Shown here in pieces: positions 1 to 9,923 of a DNA stretch of 64,000 nucleotides (position 1 is its first letter; each line of letters starts with the position of its first letter). The notes below the pieces were generated by a model that did not search any database, had not been told where the DNA came from, and saw nothing but the letters and a program-made list of their open reading frames with translations. The position numbers and the translations under genes are program-made. The DNA comes from Candidatus Peribacteria bacterium RIFOXYB1_FULL_54_35 (GTDB lineage Bacteria > Patescibacteriota > Gracilibacteria > Peribacterales > Peribacteraceae). Location: positions 152,169-216,168 of the forward strand of contig MFYJ01000012.1 of assembly GCA_001787755.1 (NCBI GenBank). Reading direction: 5' to 3'.

Positions 1-36
1 ATCCAAATCCCTAATGAAGCTAATGCAGTTAACAAG

Positions 37-1392
37 CTAATCCTCTTCTCTGTCGTACTGCTCGCCCTGTGCGCGTTCCGAATATTCCTGCTGACGCTGT
101 TCCTCCACTGCACGCATGCGCAGACGCTTGGGACTTATTTGGTCATTCACGCGCACGCCGCGCTCGCGGTCGGCGAGAGGGCAGATGCCTTTCCGGCTCA
201 GGAAGAGGTACTCGAGCGAATCCGGAGAGCCTGTGCAGGGGACATCTTCTCTCGGTTCCTGCTGGCGGCTTGTTCTGCGAGGTTCCCAGACTTCCTCTCC
301 CGTTTCCTCGTCCACTTCCTCTTCCCACCAGTCGCTCCCGCTCTCCCAAGTATCCCATGTGTCTTCCCCGGGCAGAACTTCTTCCTCCGGCCACTCCAGG
401 AATTCCTCTCCCGGGAATCCGCTCTCGAGCAGCTCGAGTTCCTCGAATTGGGACAGGATGTTCTCCCCATCAAGGTATTCGAGGAATTCTTCCAGTGTCA
501 TGGTGTGTGCTTCCGAAGGCACTTCCACGTACACGGGTGTCATCTTCCGTTGCACTTCCCCCTGTGTGATGAAGGAGAACCCGGGGAGTGCGGGAGACTG
601 CGCTGCGAGGTAGAATTTGGCGAACAGGAAATCCTGATCTTCATTCGTGTTGATTTTGATGTGGAGATTCACTGCATCGCGGATCATCGCTTCTGTTTCC
701 TGTGCGCTCGGATCGTTCACGAGGTCTCCGAGTTCCAGATCCTTGCCATCTATCGCCGTGAAGAATTCATTGAGCACGAGAAGTGTTTCAGAGAGGAATC
801 TTTCCTTCAGCCGGAGAGAATATGCATGTCCTCCCGAAAACTGCGTGTACTCCAGGGAGAGGAGGGCGTCCACAAGGCCGTCCAGGAGCTTCTCTACCTG
901 CTCTTTCTCTACGTAGATGCCTTCGAGAGCCAGCCCGTCAATAAATCCTGTAATAAACGCATCCCTGCCCTCCATCTGTGCCTGTTCCATTTCCAGCGGT
1001 ATGGAGATCCATTTCTTCTGGAGTACGGCAAGAGAAGCCTGGAGCACAGCATCTTCCATATTGGCATTGAACTCATTGATCCGGACGTACGCCACCTGTT
1101 GGTGGAGTATCAGATCCACCTTCACGCGCATCCGCATGTCTGCTTCTGCCACATCAACTGTAGCGTGCCATTTGCCTTTCATAGTGTCTACGGTACGACC
1201 TTCTCCCTCGCCGAACATCCAGAGTGAAGCGTAGGTGTCTTCCATGCGCGCGTGCGCTTCCATGGTGAAGTTTCGCGGTCTTCCGTCGAATTCTACTGCT
1301 TTCAGAAGGGCGCTTGGCTGTGAGAAGTATGCCAAAGCTGCAAAGGGGGTCACCAAGGAAAGGGTCAGACCCAGTAGAAAAGGGCGGCGCAT
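37..1392 (-). CDS. hypothetical secreted/membrane-anchored protein, acidic C-terminal part
   Basis: 451 aa ORF with N-terminal hydrophobic signal (MRRPFLLGLTLSLVTPFAALAYF); no recognised family. Confidence 0.75.
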   Translation of the reverse strand: MRRPFLLGLTLSLVTPFAALAYFSQPSALLKAVEFDGRPRNFTMEAHARMEDTYASLWMFGEGEGRTVDTMKGKWHATVDVAEADMRMRVKVDLILHQQVAYVRINEFNANMEDAVLQASLAVLQKKWISIPLEMEQAQMEGRDAFITGFIDGLALEGIYVEKEQVEKLLDGLVDALLSLEYTQFSGGHAYSLRLKERFLSETLLVLNEFFTAIDGKDLELGDLVNDPSAQETEAMIRDAVNLHIKINTNEDQDFLFAKFYLAAQSPALPGFSFITQGEVQRKMTPVYVEVPSEAHTMTLEEFLEYLDGENILSQFEELELLESGFPGEEFLEWPEEEVLPGEDTWDTWESGSDWWEEEVDEETGEEVWEPRRTSRQQEPREDVPCTGSPDSLEYLFLSRKGICPLADRERGVRVNDQISPKRLRMRAVEEQRQQEYSERAQGEQYDREED

Positions 1393-1523
1393 GAAAAGAA
1401 AAGGGAAGGTTGATGCCTATCGTATAAGTTTCTGCCGTCTCTATGCAACTGCTGCATACCAAAACCCCCTGCGTCTAGATGATCGCGGGGGGCTCTTGAG
1501 GTACTCCGGACGCTCGTGGAGTC

Positions 1524-1952
1524 TTACTTAAGGGTCACTTTGGCGCCGGCTGCCTCCAGCTTCTTCTTCATCTCCTCTGCCTCTGCTTTCGGCACACCTT
1601 CCTTGATCATCTTCGGCGCGCCGTCGACGGTTGCCTTTGCTTCGCCGAGGGCGAGACCGGTGATCTCACGCACTACTTTGATCACGGCGATTTTCTGGGC
1701 GCCGGAATCAGAGAGTTCGACGTTGTACATGCTCTTCTCCTCTGCTTCGCCTCCTGCGCCGCCGGCAGCAGGAGCGCCTGCTGCTGCGACAGCTACGGGA
1801 GCAGCTGCGGAGATGCCGTATTCAGATTCCATGAACTTTACGACATTGTTGAGTTGCACGACGTTCAGCTTCTCGAGTGCATCGATCACGGCTTTCTCCT
1901 CTTTCGAGAGTTTCACCGTCTTCGCCTCTGCGGTTGCTGTATCATCGGACAT
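1524..1952 (-). CDS. rplL: 50S ribosomal protein L7/L12
   Basis: [42 protein letters not shown]...[58 protein letters not shown]; start trimmed from the listed ORF. Confidence 0.97.
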   Translation of the reverse strand: MSDDTATAEAKTVKLSKEEKAVIDALEKLNVVQLNNVVKFMESEYGISAAAPVAVAAAGAPAAGGAGGEAEEKSMYNVELSDSGAQKIAVIKVVREITGLALGEAKATVDGAPKMIKEGVPKAEAEEMKKKLEAAGAKVTLK

Positions 1953-1986
1953 GGGAATAAATGGGTAAGGAATAAATAAAAGGAAT

Positions 1987-2559
1987 TTACGATGCTGGTT
2001 GCTCAGGAGTGGGAGCACCTGCTCCTCCGGGGTGTACCCCGCCCTTCTCCGCAAGTTGCTTCAGTCCGCGTGCAAAGCCCGAGAGCGGGGAATTGCACAT
2101 ACTGGCGAAATTGATGAGTGGTGAGCGGATCATGCCGACAAACAGAGCGAGCAGCGCCTCACGGCTCGGCATCTCTGCGAGTTCCAGGGCTTCTTCTCTC
2201 GAGAGAATTTTGCCGTCGTAGAGTCCGCCAAGAATGTGCACTTTGTCGTGATCTTTACTGAATTTGAAGGCGACCTGTGCTCCTGAGAGGGGATCGCCAA
2301 AGCTGAAGATCATCGATACTGGCCCTTCCATGGCATCTTTCCCGAATTCCGGAAGACCTGCTTCCTTGGATGCAATCTTCATCAGTGTCTTCTTTGCGAC
2401 TTTCATTTCTGCGTTGCTCTTTCGGAGCTTGGTTCTGAGTTCACTCACCTCGGCCACACTCAGACCGATGTAGTGAGCGAGTATGATGGACTGCGCGGAG
2501 CCTATTTTCTCCGTGAGTTCTTTCACTTGTGCCTGTTTTCTGTCCCTTGAGAGTGCCAT
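1987..2559 (-). CDS. rplJ: 50S ribosomal protein L10
   Basis: [46 protein letters not shown]; immediately upstream of rplL. Confidence 0.96.
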   Translation of the reverse strand: MALSRDRKQAQVKELTEKIGSAQSIILAHYIGLSVAEVSELRTKLRKSNAEMKVAKKTLMKIASKEAGLPEFGKDAMEGPVSMIFSFGDPLSGAQVAFKFSKDHDKVHILGGLYDGKILSREEALELAEMPSREALLALFVGMIRSPLINFASMCNSPLSGFARGLKQLAEKGGVHPGGAGAPTPEQPAS

Positions 2560-2564
2560 GAGAT

Positions 2565-2800
2565 GAGAAAGTGAGGAGTAACCCTTCGGTCCCGCCGCTG
2601 TATGCAGCGAGCGGGAAGCTCAGGGTTCTTTCTGCGTTTTAGCACAGAAAGAAAAAAGGTCTCCATCCGGGAGACCAGCGAGGCACACGACACGACGCAC
2701 CAAGCGTAAGCCGAGCGAGCGATGCTGTATGCCTCGGAGGGGCTTACTTTCGGCCATCAGCCTAATGCCCTCGGTCTTCGGACGGTAAGAGGAAGTTTAC
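2565..2800 (-). promoter_or_regulatory. ribosomal L10-type leader with transcription attenuator
   Basis: On minus strand: ACCGTCCGAAGACCGAGGGC motif, several hairpins, then GGTCTCC-CGGAT-GGAGACC-TTTTTT directly upstream of rplJ. Confidence 0.7.
2651..2677 (-). terminator. intrinsic terminator/attenuator in rplJ leader
   Basis: GGTCTCCCGGATGGAGACCTTTTTT: 7-bp perfect stem plus T-run. Confidence 0.75.
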
Positions 2801-3021
2801 TTATGTGTGAAAAAGTGTCAAGAAATCATGACTGTATTTATCTGTTAAAACGGTATTGGATGATGACTTTTTTAATAAATGTTATCTAATTCTATAATTA
2901 GAGATTCTTTTAAGAGAAAAGCAATAAAAGAGAGGAGTCAGAGGGGAGAGAGAAAAGAGAAGGAAGGTTCTTCCCCGGTCGTCTGTTTCTTCTCTTTCCT
3001 CAGAAACGCTACTATCTGCGC

Positions 3022-3462
3022 ATGCGCATTGTCTTGCAGCGAGTGTCGGAGGCATCGGTGAGCACAGGAGGCACTCTGTGCAGCTCCATAGGACGTGGCT
3101 ATATGCTGCTTTTGGGCGTCATGACCGGTGATACAGAAGAACAGGCGGCATGGCTTGCCGAGAAGATACTCAAGCTCCGTCTCTTCGATGGTGCCGATGG
3201 GAAGATCAACGACCGGAGCATCACAGACATCGGCGGGGGCATCCTCGTTGTCTCCCAGTTCACACTTGCCGGGAATCTCGAGAAGGGGAACCGTCCTGAT
3301 TTTCTTCGGGCAGCGCCTCCCGATGAAGCCAGGAAACTCTATGCGTTCTTTGTGGAGCGTCTTCGCGGAAGCGGGCTCACTGTCGAGATCGGAGCGTTCG
3401 GAGAAATGATGCAGGTTTCTCTTGTGAATGAAGGGCCCTGTACCATCCTGCTGGAACACTGA
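3022..3462 (+). CDS. dtd: D-aminoacyl-tRNA deacylase
   Basis: MRIVLQRVSEASVSTGG...GGILVVSQFTLAGNLEKGNRPDF...VSLVNEGPCTILLE typical DTD motifs. Confidence 0.95.
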   Translation: MRIVLQRVSEASVSTGGTLCSSIGRGYMLLLGVMTGDTEEQAAWLAEKILKLRLFDGADGKINDRSITDIGGGILVVSQFTLAGNLEKGNRPDFLRAAPPDEARKLYAFFVERLRGSGLTVEIGAFGEMMQVSLVNEGPCTILLEH

Positions 3463-3531
3463 GTGCTTCTCTCTCTATTCAGGGTTCCGGTGTTGTGGTA
3501 GAATTTTGAGTCCACATTCTTTTCTATTCTA

Positions 3532-5448
3532 ATGGGTGTTCTGAAAGTCCAAACGTACGATTCTCTTGTGGAGCGGATGCAGTCTGCGGAGGTTACGTAC
3601 GATGCCAAACGCCTCTTTCAGGTGTGGAAGACGGCACAGGAAGCATACAAGGACGAGCAGCACTGGACAGGTCTTCCACTCATGGAACACACGATGGGGG
3701 TGTTCGAAGTGCTCCTCCCATACAAGCCCGATGAAGATACGGTGGTTGCGTGCATTCTCCACCATCTCCTGCAATGCAAAGGTTGGACACTCACAGATAT
3801 AGAAGAGTGTTTCGGCGAGAATATCCGCGAGCTTGTGAGCGGCCTGCATCTCCTCTCCCATGTGACGCTCCGTGACCGGCGGCGGTCTGTAGAGGATCTG
3901 CGCCTCATGCTGCTTACCGTCTCGGATGACATACGAACAGTGCTGCTTGTACTCTGTGACCGCTCGTTTCTCCTTGAATGCCTCCCCCGGTTTTCCGAGG
4001 AAGACAGGAAACAGGTGGCGCAGGATGTATTGCAGCTTTTTGCTCCGGTCGCTGCGAGGCTCGGTATGTACAAACTGAGGTACGAGCTTGAATTGCGGGC
4101 ATTTCCCGTGGTGTATCCCCATGATGCTGAACGCATTTCTGAGCAGCTTGCACAGGTAGAGAAGCAGTATGGCCGCTCCCTCGCGGATGCGACGAAGAAA
4201 CTTGAGAAATATCTGGAGAATGAAGGGGTGCATGTTTCTCTTGAGATGAGGCAGAAGAAGCCCTACAGCATTTTCCGCAAGATGCAGCAGAAGAGCCTCA
4301 CCCAGGTGAAGCAGCTGTATGATCTCTTCGCCGTGCGTGTAGTCGTGCAGACGGACGCGGAGTGCTACCAGGTGCTGGGGTTGCTGCACAAAGTTGGACG
4401 GCCGGTGGCCAACCGATTCAAGGACTACATTGCGTTCCCGAAGCCAAATGGATACCAGAGCCTCCACACCACGCTTGCTCTGTTGCCGGGGATGGAAGAC
4501 GAATCTCTCTTCGTAGAGGTGCAGGTGCGCACTGTGCAGATGCACCACGATGCGCAGTATGGTGTCGCTGCCCACTGGATGTATAAGGAGCACGGTTCAG
4601 CAGTCCGCGCATTGCAGAAGGTGCAGCTCCAGAGTGTGCTCTCTTCCCAGCAGTCGCTCGAAGGAGAGGAGGAAACGAACGCTCTCGCTGACCATATTTT
4701 TGTGCTCACCCCTAGTGGGGAAGTTGTGGAACTTCCCGAGGGCGCAACACCGCTGGATTTTGCTTTCCAGTTGCACACGGATCTCGGTCTCTCTTTCCGA
4801 AGTGCGACTGTGAACGGCAGCATTGTTCCGCTCGATTACCGCCTGGAGAATGGCGATATTGTTGAGGTGCTCAAGCGCAAAACACCCCAACCCTCTTCGC
4901 AGTGGATGCAGCTCCTCAAAATGGCTTCATCCCGCTCCAAGCTCAAGCGCTTCCTCTACGCGCAGGATCGCCCCCGCCTGGTTGCCGAGGGACGCGAGCT
5001 CGTGAACATAGAACTTCGAAAGTACAAGTTGCCACTGCTCGATGCCGATCTCTCCATTCTGCGCATCTGCGATGGCATGGTACTCACCATGAGCCAGCGG
5101 GAAGATCTCCTCATGAAAATCGGCCAGGGGTCTGAGCGTGCGCTCCCGCTTCTGTACCGTCTCAAGGCTCTCGAGGGCATGCTGCCGGTGAAAGCATCGT
5201 CCAAGCGTTCGCAGGATGGACAGAGAATACAGGGGAAGAAAAACGGTGCTCAGTTTGAGATAGAGGGTGATGTGCCCTTGCCTACGCGCTGCGCGAAGTG
5301 CTGCAAGCCGGCAGAGTGGCCCCATGGCCTGCTGATGGGTGTGATAGGACGCAATGGAGTAGTTGTTGTGCACCGCAGAGAGTGCGGGATGCTCAGACAT
5401 GCCAATACTGAACGGACCGTGCGGGTGTGGTGGCCGAACAATGGCTAG
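3532..5448 (+). CDS. RelA/SpoT family (p)ppGpp synthetase/hydrolase (HD + synthetase + TGS)
   Basis: 638 aa; HHLLQ HD-like segment, RMQQKSLTQVKQLYDLFAVRVVV, KPNGYQSLHTT, VFVLTPSGEVVELPEGATPLDFAF TGS. Confidence 0.93.
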   Translation: MGVLKVQTYDSLVERMQSAEVTYDAKRLFQVWKTAQEAYKDEQHWTGLPLMEHTMGVFEVLLPYKPDEDTVVACILHHLLQCKGWTLTDIEECFGENIRELVSGLHLLSHVTLRDRRRSVEDLRLMLLTVSDDIRTVLLVLCDRSFLLECLPRFSEEDRKQVAQDVLQLFAPVAARLGMYKLRYELELRAFPVVYPHDAERISEQLAQVEKQYGRSLADATKKLEKYLENEGVHVSLEMRQKKPYSIFRKMQQKSLTQVKQLYDLFAVRVVVQTDAECYQVLGLLHKVGRPVANRFKDYIAFPKPNGYQSLHTTLALLPGMEDESLFVEVQVRTVQMHHDAQYGVAAHWMYKEHGSAVRALQKVQLQSVLSSQQSLEGEEETNALADHIFVLTPSGEVVELPEGATPLDFAFQLHTDLGLSFRSATVNGSIVPLDYRLENGDIVEVLKRKTPQPSSQWMQLLKMASSRSKLKRFLYAQDRPRLVAEGRELVNIELRKYKLPLLDADLSILRICDGMVLTMSQREDLLMKIGQGSERALPLLYRLKALEGMLPVKASSKRSQDGQRIQGKKNGAQFEIEGDVPLPTRCAKCCKPAEWPHGLLMGVIGRNGVVVVHRRECGMLRHANTERTVRVWWPNNG

Positions 5449-5453
5449 CAAAT

Positions 5454-5533
5454 GAGCTTGTAGATTGTAGCTTGTAGCAGTCTAACCTTTGGTTCTTTGG
5501 ATTTCCTACAAGCTACTTACTACAAGCTACAAG
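5454..5533. repeat. intergenic inverted repeat, TTGTAGN-type arms
   Basis: AGCTTGTAGATTGTAGCTTGTAG...TTTGGATTTCCTACAAGCTACTTACTACAAGCTACAAG between convergent relA and tig. Confidence 0.85.
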
Positions 5534-5544
5534 CCGATAGCTGG

Positions 5545-6825
5545 TTATTCCTGAATAATCTCTTCCAGAAGCTTGTCCACCTTCATTTGCCACTTGAGTT
5601 GTTCGTACGCTTTTTCCCCCTTGGCGTAAGCGGGCGCGATGTTGAGGCGTTCTTCCACTGAGAGAGGGGAGAGCAGAGTATCCATGCCTTTCTTCATCTC
5701 CTCATCCGATATATCGATTGTTTTCTCTTCGATGAGTGTCGAGATCCCCAGACGGAGTGTGAGGCGCTTCTCTGCCTGCCTGCTGAGTTCCTCTTCCATC
5801 TGTTCCAATGTTTTTCCTGTGCGTTTCATCCACTCCTCCAAGTCCATATTCTGCCTCTTCAGCTGTTCTGCAAGATCGTCGAGGAGCGTCTCTTTCTCGT
5901 CAGCCACTAATTCGGGCACCAGTTCCACCATTGTTGCCTCACGGATTCTTTCGAATGCCTTTTCTTCTGCCTTCCTCCTCTGCAGTTGCTCTTCCTGTTG
6001 CTCCATCGGTTCCCTCACCCGCTTCTTCAGTTCTGCCACAGATTCGACATGCAGGTGCTCTTTCGCAAATGCATCTGTGAGTTCTGGCATGGAGATTGCT
6101 TCCACTTTCTGCACAGTCACATGGAAAGTGACTGGCTTGCCCCGGAGTGCTTCTGCCTGATGTTTCTCCGGGAACGTCAGTGTGAAGTTCTTCGTGTTTC
6201 CTTTCTGCATCCCGATCAGTGCATCCTCGAATCCTGGCAGGAGCACCTTACTCCCGATGACAACCTGGTGGCCGGTGGTGCGGATATTCGCCACCTCCTT
6301 CCCGTCCTGCGTCTCTCCCCAGAAGTCCATTGTCACGCGGTCCCCCCCCTTTGCAGCACGGAGCACCTCTTCGGTTTTCTGGTGTTGTCTCAAGATGTAA
6401 TCGATCATCTTCTGAACGTCTTCTTCCCCCACTACGGCTTTCTGAACCTGTACGGAGAGCTTTGCAGCTTTCTTTACCTTTACGGGCGGCCGTTCCACAA
6501 ATGTCACCTTCACGGTCACGGGCGTGTTGTTCGTCATCTCCACTTTCGGAGGAATGATGGGGTGAATGCTGTGTTCCTGCACCAGAGCAGTGAATGTGTC
6601 CGGCAGGAGTTCCCGTACCGTTTCCTCAAACAATTTGCTTGTATCGATTTTCTCTCTGAGAAGAGCGATGGGGGCAGTTCCGTCACGGAATCCATCGATG
6701 CGTATGGAAGAGCCTATTCTCCGGAGGGCTTTCTCTTCGGAGACGGCGGTTTCTTCTGCTGTAAAAGCAACGGTGCAAATGACTCTCCCGTTCTTCTGTC
6801 GTTCGATGGTTGGGGGGATGCTCAT
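5545..6825 (-). CDS. tig: trigger factor
   Basis: 426 aa; FKBP-like central region (GDRVTMDFWGETQDGKEV...LLPGFEDALIGMQKG), trigger factor N- and C-domains. Confidence 0.92.
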   Translation of the reverse strand: MSIPPTIERQKNGRVICTVAFTAEETAVSEEKALRRIGSSIRIDGFRDGTAPIALLREKIDTSKLFEETVRELLPDTFTALVQEHSIHPIIPPKVEMTNNTPVTVKVTFVERPPVKVKKAAKLSVQVQKAVVGEEDVQKMIDYILRQHQKTEEVLRAAKGGDRVTMDFWGETQDGKEVANIRTTGHQVVIGSKVLLPGFEDALIGMQKGNTKNFTLTFPEKHQAEALRGKPVTFHVTVQKVEAISMPELTDAFAKEHLHVESVAELKKRVREPMEQQEEQLQRRKAEEKAFERIREATMVELVPELVADEKETLLDDLAEQLKRQNMDLEEWMKRTGKTLEQMEEELSRQAEKRLTLRLGISTLIEEKTIDISDEEMKKGMDTLLSPLSVEERLNIAPAYAKGEKAYEQLKWQMKVDKLLEEIIQE

Positions 6826-6841
6826 GGAGAGAATATGGATG

Positions 6842-7744
6842 CTAGCGCCGTGTTCTGTTCCTCCAGTAGACGAGAATCGGAGTGGCGACGAAGAAGGAGG
6901 AGTAGGTTCCGATCACCGTGCCGATAATCAGGGCGAGGATGAACCAGCGGATACTCTCTGCCGCAAAGAAGAAGAGCACGAAGAGCATGATGAGCGCGCC
7001 AGTACCGGTGTTCAGTGTGCGCGACACTGTTTCCTTGAGGCTGCGGTCCGCGAGCACCGCGAAGTTCTCCCCCCGGTTTCCTCCCTCGTACAGGTTGCTG
7101 CGGATGCGGTCGAAGATGACGATCGTATCGTTTACGGAGTATCCCATAATACTGAGGAGTGCTGTGACGAAGAGCGTATCCAGCTGAAAACTTGTTGTGT
7201 GGCTGAGGATCGTGAAAATTCCCAGAGTGAGGAGTGTGTCGTGGAGGAGCGCCAGAATGGCGGTGATTCCGAAGCTCCAGGGGCTGAGTCTTCCCGGTAC
7301 CCTCCGGAAGACCATTGCCAGATAGAGGATGATTGCAATGGTGGCTATGAGCAGCGCCCAGATCGAACGCTGTTTCAGGCTTGCGCCCACAGTGGGTCCG
7401 ATTGTCGTGAACTGGCGTTCCGTTATGTTCCCGAGTTCGCGTTCGAGGTGCCCGAAGAGAGCGAGGTGCTCTTCGTTGCTGAGGTCGCGCATACGCATGA
7501 GGTAACTTCCGTCTTTTGTGCGGGAAACAGCGACGTTACCGAGTGGTGTCTCTCCGGGGAATGTCCCAAGGACAGCGGAGAGTGCGTCTTTGGTGATTTC
7601 TTCGGGGGTCGAGACTTCCACGAGCGTTCCTCCAGTGAAATCAATGCTCAGCACCGGGCCCGGGACAAACAGGAGCACCACACTCACGAGGACGAGAGTG
7701 GTGGAGATCGTCAGGAAGTATTTTGCAGGTCGTAAGAGAGACAT
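6842..7744 (-). CDS. secF: protein translocase subunit SecF
   Basis: IDFTGGTLVEVS...GPTVGASLKQRSIWALLIATIAIILYLAMVFR...GYSVNDTIVIFDRIR. Confidence 0.95.
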   Translation of the reverse strand: MSLLRPAKYFLTISTTLVLVSVVLLFVPGPVLSIDFTGGTLVEVSTPEEITKDALSAVLGTFPGETPLGNVAVSRTKDGSYLMRMRDLSNEEHLALFGHLERELGNITERQFTTIGPTVGASLKQRSIWALLIATIAIILYLAMVFRRVPGRLSPWSFGITAILALLHDTLLTLGIFTILSHTTSFQLDTLFVTALLSIMGYSVNDTIVIFDRIRSNLYEGGNRGENFAVLADRSLKETVSRTLNTGTGALIMLFVLFFFAAESIRWFILALIIGTVIGTYSSFFVATPILVYWRNRTRR

Positions 7745-7799
7745 CGGTGCAAGAGGGTAACGGGTTTTCTGAGGGGAAGCCAGTAGAGAGTGGCTTTTT

Positions 7800-7893
7800 T
7801 AGCTTGTAGGTTGTAGGGAGTAGCTTGTAGGAAATCCAAAGAATCAAGGATCGTATTGCTACAATCTACAAGCTACAAACTACAAGCTACAAG
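7800..7893. repeat. intergenic inverted repeat, TTGTAGN-type arms
   Basis: AGCTTGTAGGTTGTAGGGAGTAGCTTGTAGGAAATCCAAAG...CTACAATCTACAAGCTACAAACTACAAGCTACAAG. Confidence 0.85.
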
Positions 7894-9287
7894 TTCACGG
7901 CCGGTTGCAGCATGATTGTCGTAAGGGGACCTCTGCGGTCTGTGGACCACAGGATGACAGGGGGAAGGTCTGGGAGGAGGGGGGGGTTGATCTTGCCAAC
8001 AAACAGTGGGAGATGTGTTTCCATGAGGGAGAGCACTGTGGCCTTGGACAGCCATCCGCTGCCCTGTCTTGTGCTGAGAAGCAGGTTTCTGTTGAGGGGG
8101 ACGGCGCCCTCTTCCTGCACTTCCGGGGAATCGAGAGAGGAGAGCAGCTCCTCTGCGTTCGTGATGGTAAATTCACCTTTCCGAGTGGCTGTGAAGAGAC
8201 CTATAGGGCTTCCGATGGCCTGTGTGCTCCGAATCTGCCAGTCGCCCCGCATCGAGAGTTCCTCCTTCAGTTCGGAGGAATCTCTCCGGATGTTCCGCGT
8301 GAAGAACTTATTATCAAAGGAGTAGTTCTTCACTGTTGCCATTGGAAGGTGCAGGCGCATTCCTCTGTGCAGACGTTCTATGATGAGAGCGAGATGATCC
8401 CTGTTGTCCATTTCCCCCTTAGCCATAAAAAGAAGTGTTCCCGACTCGCTGCGGGTGAGGGAGAGCAAGCAGTACTTTTCAGTGAGGGGGAGCACATCGT
8501 ACTGCAGGCTCACGGCTTCCCCGAATCCGCGTTGTACCAAATGTTCCACAGTTCCTCTGACAATAATTTGGTGTTCCTCGCTCATGCTCTCCATCGTCTG
8601 TTGCCAGATTTCCTGCCCCTGCCGGATGGTCATTGCCAGAATATCGCCTGTGTGGTTTTTGGGGAGAGGGGGTATGCCTGTCTCGGGTGCATACTCTTTT
8701 CCCAATTCCAAGAGAGTGATGATGAGTGTAGTTCCTTCTCTTGCGGTTGCGAGTGCGGTGGATCTTTGGAAGAGCAAAGCTTCAAGAAGTTGTTGGGGCA
8801 GATTCTGTGCGCCTGGCAGTACCTGCCGCCTCAGAAATGTCCACGATGAAGACCGTTCCCGTCCATCACTCAGTTGTCTGTAGGCTGCGTCTTCGGAGAG
8901 AGGAGTAGTCGCACCCGCTGCGAGGAGTTTCAGTGCTTCCTCTGAGGGGGAAGTTACGATGTACGCGCCGAGATCGAGGGAATATTCGGCCTGAGGGTCC
9001 GCTGCCCGCCGGAAGAATACTGGCACTTGCTCTGTATCAGAGAGCGCAAGCAGCGCTGCCGCTTCCACGCGCATCATGTCACGCAGCTCCGGGATGAGGT
9101 CATTTTCTTCTCTCGGAGGATTGTGCAGCAGCGCAAGCGTGGTCTCTGCAGGGAGGAACGACGCTGCTGATTTGTCGAACATCGTGAGCATGTTTGTGAC
9201 GGTGGAAAGCAGAAGCACAAACACGGTGCTGCCTCCTATTGCTAGGAGAACGATACAGAAGCCGTGGAGGAGCTTTCTCACCTTCAT
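7887..9287 (-). CDS. hypothetical single-TM exported protein
   Basis: 466 aa, N-terminal TM; ...ETTLALLHNPP...; no confident family. Confidence 0.7.
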   Translation of the reverse strand: MKVRKLLHGFCIVLLAIGGSTVFVLLLSTVTNMLTMFDKSAASFLPAETTLALLHNPPREENDLIPELRDMMRVEAAALLALSDTEQVPVFFRRAADPQAEYSLDLGAYIVTSPSEEALKLLAAGATTPLSEDAAYRQLSDGRERSSSWTFLRRQVLPGAQNLPQQLLEALLFQRSTALATAREGTTLIITLLELGKEYAPETGIPPLPKNHTGDILAMTIRQGQEIWQQTMESMSEEHQIIVRGTVEHLVQRGFGEAVSLQYDVLPLTEKYCLLSLTRSESGTLLFMAKGEMDNRDHLALIIERLHRGMRLHLPMATVKNYSFDNKFFTRNIRRDSSELKEELSMRGDWQIRSTQAIGSPIGLFTATRKGEFTITNAEELLSSLDSPEVQEEGAVPLNRNLLLSTRQGSGWLSKATVLSLMETHLPLFVGKINPPLLPDLPPVILWSTDRRGPLTTIMLQPAVNL

Positions 9288-9373
9288 TTTGTGCGTATTG
9301 TAGCGTGTTCCTTGCAGTTGGCACCCATGGATTTCATCTTGTTCAGAAAGCGAAAAACGAGTACAATATTCTG

Positions 9374-9800
9374 ATTTGTCCAGAGTACTTCTTCAACAGA
9401 CACACTCTGAGCAAATCGCCTTTCCGCTCTCACACACAAACGAAGAACTGCCGCAACAATGTAGCGAGGAGGATGCGCATCCTTTCTCAAGTGCTCATGC
9501 TTCTCTCTGCTCTGTGATGTCGTGTTGTACATGGGAGGTTGCTGTACAACATGCCCATCCCTCTTCCCCAGTGTTCACTGACCGCGCTCATGGCGAAGTT
9601 TAAACGAACCGGTACGGGGACCTCGCCGGGTTGCGAGGAAAAACAAGAAACCTCAACAAGGCAGAGAGCCGAGGACACCTCTCCTCAGTCATTCTCCGTT
9701 ACACGGCTCAGCAGCGTCACTTTGTATCGTTGTTGATAGCCGAGGAGGATAGACAATACACATACAAAGAAGACCAGAGGTTATTTCTGGTCTTCTTTGT
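9374..9800 (+). ncRNA. candidate structured ncRNA, copy A of a two-copy family
   Basis: Promoter TTGTTC(9339)-17 bp-TACAAT(9362); multiple hairpins; strong terminator 9766-9798; shares ordered conserved blocks with 41986-42336 (-). Confidence 0.6.
9766..9798 (+). terminator. intrinsic terminator
   Basis: AAAGAAGACCAGA-ggttatt-TCTGGTCTTCTTT, 13-bp perfect stem. Confidence 0.8.
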
Positions 9801-9802
9801 TA

Positions 9803-9923
9803 TAGGAAAGAGAGTAAGAGGGAAGAGAATAAGAGGAATACAAAAAGCAGGAAAATCCTCAGGATTCCAAAGGTTCAAACCCTCTTATTCTCATACCTCT
9901 TATTCTCTTATCTCTTCTCTATA
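9803..9923. repeat. intergenic inverted repeat, AATAAGAG-type arms
   Basis: GAGAGTAAGAGGGAAGAGAATAAGAGGAATA...GGATTCCAAAGG...CCTCTTATTCTCATACCTCTTATTCTCTTATCTC. Confidence 0.8.

Noticed and set aside
5986-7735. Long plus-strand ORFs opposite tig and secF
   Set aside because: Antisense of two confident genes; no protein-like motifs.
9374-9800. RNase P RNA, tmRNA or SRP RNA identity
   Set aside because: Hallmark sequences of these RNAs not found; two copies present. Not excluded without cmscan.
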